A stretch of DNA of 64,000 bases from the NCBI RefSeq assembly GCF_019331725.1, contig NZ_JAHBBF010000001.1:248001-312000 (forward strand), written 5' to 3'. How positions within the stretch are numbered: the stretch's first letter is position 1; each line of letters begins with the position of its first letter. The position numbers and the translations under genes were made by a program. The stretch is from Bifidobacterium saguinibicoloris. GTDB taxonomy: Bacteria > Actinomycetota > Actinomycetes > Actinomycetales > Bifidobacteriaceae. Under the pieces are notes generated by a model. The model was not told where the DNA came from. It searched no databases and saw only the letters and a program-made list of their open reading frames with translations. Positions 61,276 through 64,000 of the stretch are shown piece by piece.

Positions 61276-62121
61276 TCACCCCACGACGGCGTCGACCGCG
61301 TCGATGACCACGCCGCGGAACCCGTCCTTCTCGAGCTGGGCGACGCCGCGGATGGTGGTGCCGCCGGGCGAGCAGACGGCGTCCTTCATGGCGCCCGGAT
61401 GCATGCCCGTCGCCATGTAGAGCGCGCCGACGCCCTCGACCATCTTCGCGGCGAGACGGTAGGCGGTGTCGCGCTGCAGCCCGTACCTGACGCCGGCGTC
61501 GCCGAGCGCCTCGATGTACATGTCGGTGAACGCGGGCGCGCAGCCGGCCACGGTCATGGCGATGCCCATGTGCGCGGCGTCGACGCGTTCGATGAGGCTG
61601 ATCGGCGAGAAGAGCGCCTCGAAGGTCTCCGTCTCCTCCTCACTCAGCGTGCTGTCCGATTCGGTGACGAGCACACCCTTGCCGACGGCCATCGGCGTGT
61701 TCGGAATCGTGCACTGGAGGTGCACGTCAGGCGCGGCAGCGTCACCGGCCGAACCGGCGCCGTCCTTCGCGGCGCCCGCGAACAGCTCCCGGTATTTCGC
61801 GAGATCCCAGCCGGCCGCGATGGACACGACGAACCTGCCCGGACGGGCGAGCTCCTCCGCCAGCGGCCCAACGACCGCCTCGATCTGGTACGGCTTGATA
61901 GCGATGACGACCACGTCGGCCGCGGCGGCCACCTCCAACGGGGTGTGCAGCGGACGCACGCCGAGCTTGGCGGCGTTCCTCTCCAGCTTGTCGTAGTGGG
62001 CGGCGCACGCGACGATGCGCCCGCCGTGCACGACGCCGGCGTCGACGAGGCCTTCGGCGATGGCCTGCGCCATGTTGCCGTATCCGATGAATCCGATGGT
62101 GAGATCGGCGATGTCCGTCAT
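61276..62121 (-). CDS. proC: Pyrroline-5-carboxylate reductase
   Basis: 281 residues. Rossmann motif GFIGYGNMAQAIAEG (10-24), the P5C signature VVVIAIKPYQIEAV, PNTPMAVGKGV and the C-terminal active-site segment GALYMATGMHPGAMKDAVCS then PGGTT. It makes proline from pyrroline-5-carboxylate with NAD(P)H. Start follows GGAAAGGAACCC. The neighbouring hydrolase gene on the same strand may release N-terminal proline, so both feed the proline pool. Confidence 0.95.
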   Translation of the reverse strand: MTDIADLTIGFIGYGNMAQAIAEGLVDAGVVHGGRIVACAAHYDKLERNAAKLGVRPLHTPLEVAAAADVVVIAIKPYQIEAVVGPLAEELARPGRFVVSIAAGWDLAKYRELFAGAAKDGAGSAGDAAAPDVHLQCTIPNTPMAVGKGVLVTESDSTLSEEETETFEALFSPISLIERVDAAHMGIAMTVAGCAPAFTDMYIEALGDAGVRYGLQRDTAYRLAAKMVEGVGALYMATGMHPGAMKDAVCSPGGTTIRGVAQLEKDGFRGVVIDAVDAVVG

Positions 62122-62222
62122 ATGGGTTCCTTTCCGTCTGGGCGCGGGCCACGGCCGCGCGCCGATTCACATGAGGTCGATTGTGCCGCCCGATTGTTCC
62201 GGACGGATGTCGTCATGGACCG

Positions 62223-63713
62223 TCAGAACAGCCGTTCCAGGTCGCCCCGGTCCAGGGCCTCGCGCCACAGGTGCCGGAACACGGTCGAACCGTGCAGGCC
62301 GTCGTGCTCGAACTCGTTGGTCACCCAGTAGTGGCTGTTGCCCACGCGGGACAGCGTGTCGAGCTGGAGCCCCGAGTCCACGTACATGTCGTCGAAGTAG
62401 ACGGCGGCCTGCAGGGGCACGTCGTTGGAAGCCAGACGGTCGGCGTCGTAGATGCGGCCGAAACGCGTGTCCTCCATGAGCACGTCCATCGCCGCCTTGA
62501 ACGGCCGCAGCGCGCCCTCCTGCTCGAACATCCAGGGGAACATCGCCTCGCCGGTGAAGTTGAGCGGCCGCTCCCCCACACCGAATTCGGGGTGGCGGTC
62601 GCGCACGCGCTGCGCCGCCCAGCGGATCGGCTCGTCGAGTTCGCCGTTGGCGTAGATGAACTCCTGCAGCGGCCAGTAGAGGGGGCGGGAGGAGGTGGCG
62701 TTCATCACCTTGGCGAGGAATTCGTCGGTCAACGGCGAATCCGCGTTGTCCATGGATGGCGTCGAACCGTCGCCCGAGAGGAACGCGTCGTCGAGGATCC
62801 AGTGGACGCGTTCGAAGCTGGGCTTCATGCCGAAGTCGGAGCCGAGGCATTGGAGGCGTTCCACGGTCAGCGGGTCCCCGTTGGGCAGCAGCGGGAAGCC
62901 GTGCGCCTCCATGCCGGCGATCACGCCGAGACGGCGTTCGATGGGGCTTCCACCCATCGGGTCGAGCACGCCGCCGGTGAGGCCGTCCACGAACTCGGAC
63001 ACCTCCTTCGCGGACGGCAGGCGGTCGGCGATCGCGGCCATGCGTGCGGCGTCCTGCGGGTAGCGTTCGTAGAACCGGCGGGTCTTCGCCGCCATGCGCG
63101 GGAACGTGTGCTCGTAGACCTCCGTGGCGTCGGCGGGCACGTGCGGGATGCCGCCGGTGGTGAAGCTGGCGTCGACGCCTTCCGGATAGAGGGACAGGTA
63201 GGTGAGGGTGAGGAATCCGCCGTAGCTCTGACCGAGCGTCACCCAGTGGCGTCCGCCGAATTCGGTGCGGCGCAGGTGTTCGAAGTCGCGCACGATGGAG
63301 TCGGCGAGGTATTTCTTGAGGTGGTCGGCCTGCGCGCGCGCCGCGGCCTGCGCGTCGTCCTCGTGCGCGGCGGCGATGCACGCCATGGTGTGCGTGTCGA
63401 TGCGGCCGGAGCGCCCGGTGCCGCGCTGGTCGGGCAGGATGACGCGGAAGTGCTTCGTCGTCTCCTCGATCCAGCCGTCCGACTGCGGGCTCAGCAGGCG
63501 GGGGCCGGCGCCGCCGGGGCCACCTTGCAGGAAGACGAGCAGCGGCAGCTCGTCGTGCACGTGTTCGGGCGTGGTGACCACGCGGTAGAACAATTTGATG
63601 GCGTCGCCGTCGAATCCGCGTCCGGGTTCGTGGCCGGCCCAGTCGAGCGGCACGTCGATGGACCGGTCCTCGATGTGCAGTCCGGGCACATAGTATTCGT
63701 TCAGCAGCGTCAT
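62223..63713 (-). CDS. Proline iminopeptidase-like alpha/beta hydrolase
   Basis: 496 residues. Oxyanion-hole HGGPG-type segment FLQGGPGGAGPR (61-72), DQRGTGRSGR (95-104), nucleophile Ser163 in GQSYGG, and a C-terminal half containing a helical cap. It fits the S33 family of prolyl aminopeptidases and related peptidases. Cytoplasmic, no signal. GGGAG precedes ATG 63713. It lies 101 bases upstream of proC on the same strand. Confidence 0.85.
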   Translation of the reverse strand: MTLLNEYYVPGLHIEDRSIDVPLDWAGHEPGRGFDGDAIKLFYRVVTTPEHVHDELPLLVFLQGGPGGAGPRLLSPQSDGWIEETTKHFRVILPDQRGTGRSGRIDTHTMACIAAAHEDDAQAAARAQADHLKKYLADSIVRDFEHLRRTEFGGRHWVTLGQSYGGFLTLTYLSLYPEGVDASFTTGGIPHVPADATEVYEHTFPRMAAKTRRFYERYPQDAARMAAIADRLPSAKEVSEFVDGLTGGVLDPMGGSPIERRLGVIAGMEAHGFPLLPNGDPLTVERLQCLGSDFGMKPSFERVHWILDDAFLSGDGSTPSMDNADSPLTDEFLAKVMNATSSRPLYWPLQEFIYANGELDEPIRWAAQRVRDRHPEFGVGERPLNFTGEAMFPWMFEQEGALRPFKAAMDVLMEDTRFGRIYDADRLASNDVPLQAAVYFDDMYVDSGLQLDTLSRVGNSHYWVTNEFEHDGLHGSTVFRHLWREALDRGDLERLF

Positions 63714-63894
63714 GGGTGGCTCCCCTTTCGTTCGTCCGTCCGCGATGTCGGCGTGTTCCACCGCCCACTGTACCCGCTGACTGCGGTCGAGTCCGCGCAT
63801 TGCGCCGGCGGGCCGCGGCGCCCTTCTCGTTCCACAGCCGTTCTCGTTCTCGGGCATGATGGCGTTTCCCGCCCGTGCCGGTAGCCTTGGTGCC

Positions 63895-64000
63895 ATGGTT
63901 GCTCGGATGGGTGTAGGTGGGTTCGCGGCGTGGGTCCGCGCGCATGTGCTGGTGGTGGACACGCTGCTGGCGGTGGTGTTGGTCGCCGTGTGCTTCCCGC
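63895..64000 (+). CDS. Membrane protein N-terminus, possibly a sensor kinase (cut by the window end)
   Basis: The frame MVARMGVGGFAAWVRAHVLV continues with VDTLLAVVLVAVCFP to the window edge. A short charged N-terminus then a membrane helix of this type opens many actinobacterial NarL-system sensor kinases (VLVVDTLLAVVLVAV), but no catalytic part is seen. TAGCCT at 63882-63887 lies seven bases before ATG 63895, again the leaderless pattern. Confidence 0.5.
   Translation, partial: MVARMGVGGFAAWVRAHVLVVDTLLAVVLVAVCFP

Overview
The window is GC-rich and almost certainly from a Bifidobacterium-type actinobacterium. The evidence is a bifidobacterial-style serpin, beta-glucuronidase, a long LeuRS, an atypical lactate-dehydrogenase-like enzyme, a ComEA/ComEC pair and an AEC carrier. 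Many starts also carry the actinobacterial leaderless signature, a TANNNT -10 box followed by 6 to 8 bases and then ATG. No rRNA genes or intact mobile elements were seen. The species cannot be fixed from the sequence alone.

Layout. 0-3 kb: a SIR2-like/TPR protein. 3-13 kb: uracil permease, histidine phosphatase, L,D-transpeptidase, AEC carrier, a MacB/FtsX-type ABC exporter with a divergent TetR, and a DHA2 MFS pump. 13-22 kb is accessory: LysR, cupins, flavodoxin and acetyltransferases mixed with decayed oxidoreductase genes (aldo/keto reductase, SDR), a HipBA toxin-antitoxin pair and a DUF4143 ATPase. Cupin, O-acetyltransferase and flavodoxin share one promoter architecture, which suggests a single regulon, perhaps of the neighbouring LysR. 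22-27 kb: two Mef-like MFS pumps, each behind a tiny reading frame beginning Met-Cys-Ser-x-Cys and strong hairpins, which looks like an undescribed attenuation system.

27-41 kb: lactate-dehydrogenase-like protein, Tam-type methyltransferase, beta-glucuronidase, DHA2 pump, serpin, a two-component system, FetAB-like exporter and a DEDD-exonuclease-like protein. 41-52 kb: two PadR regulators around an F420-reductase-like protein, MATE pump, Asp-rich lipoprotein, UvrA-like resistance ATPase, a Ser/Thr kinase with its XRE partner, envelope proteins and a HAD hydrolase. 52.5-53.4 kb: a gene-free stretch with a 51-bp-period array of GGTAC dyads, then two identical tRNA-Asn genes. 53.6-64 kb: thiol peroxidase, ComEC/ComEA, LeuRS, ProC, a proline-iminopeptidase-like hydrolase and the start of a membrane protein cut by the window end.

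Taken together the window is rich in drug-efflux and resistance functions (four MFS pumps, a MATE pump, an ABC exporter, a UvrA-like ATPase) and their local regulators (TetR, LysR, PadR, XRE, leader peptides), set among housekeeping genes. Coordinates were read by eye. Family names rest on motif recognition, not on database searches.
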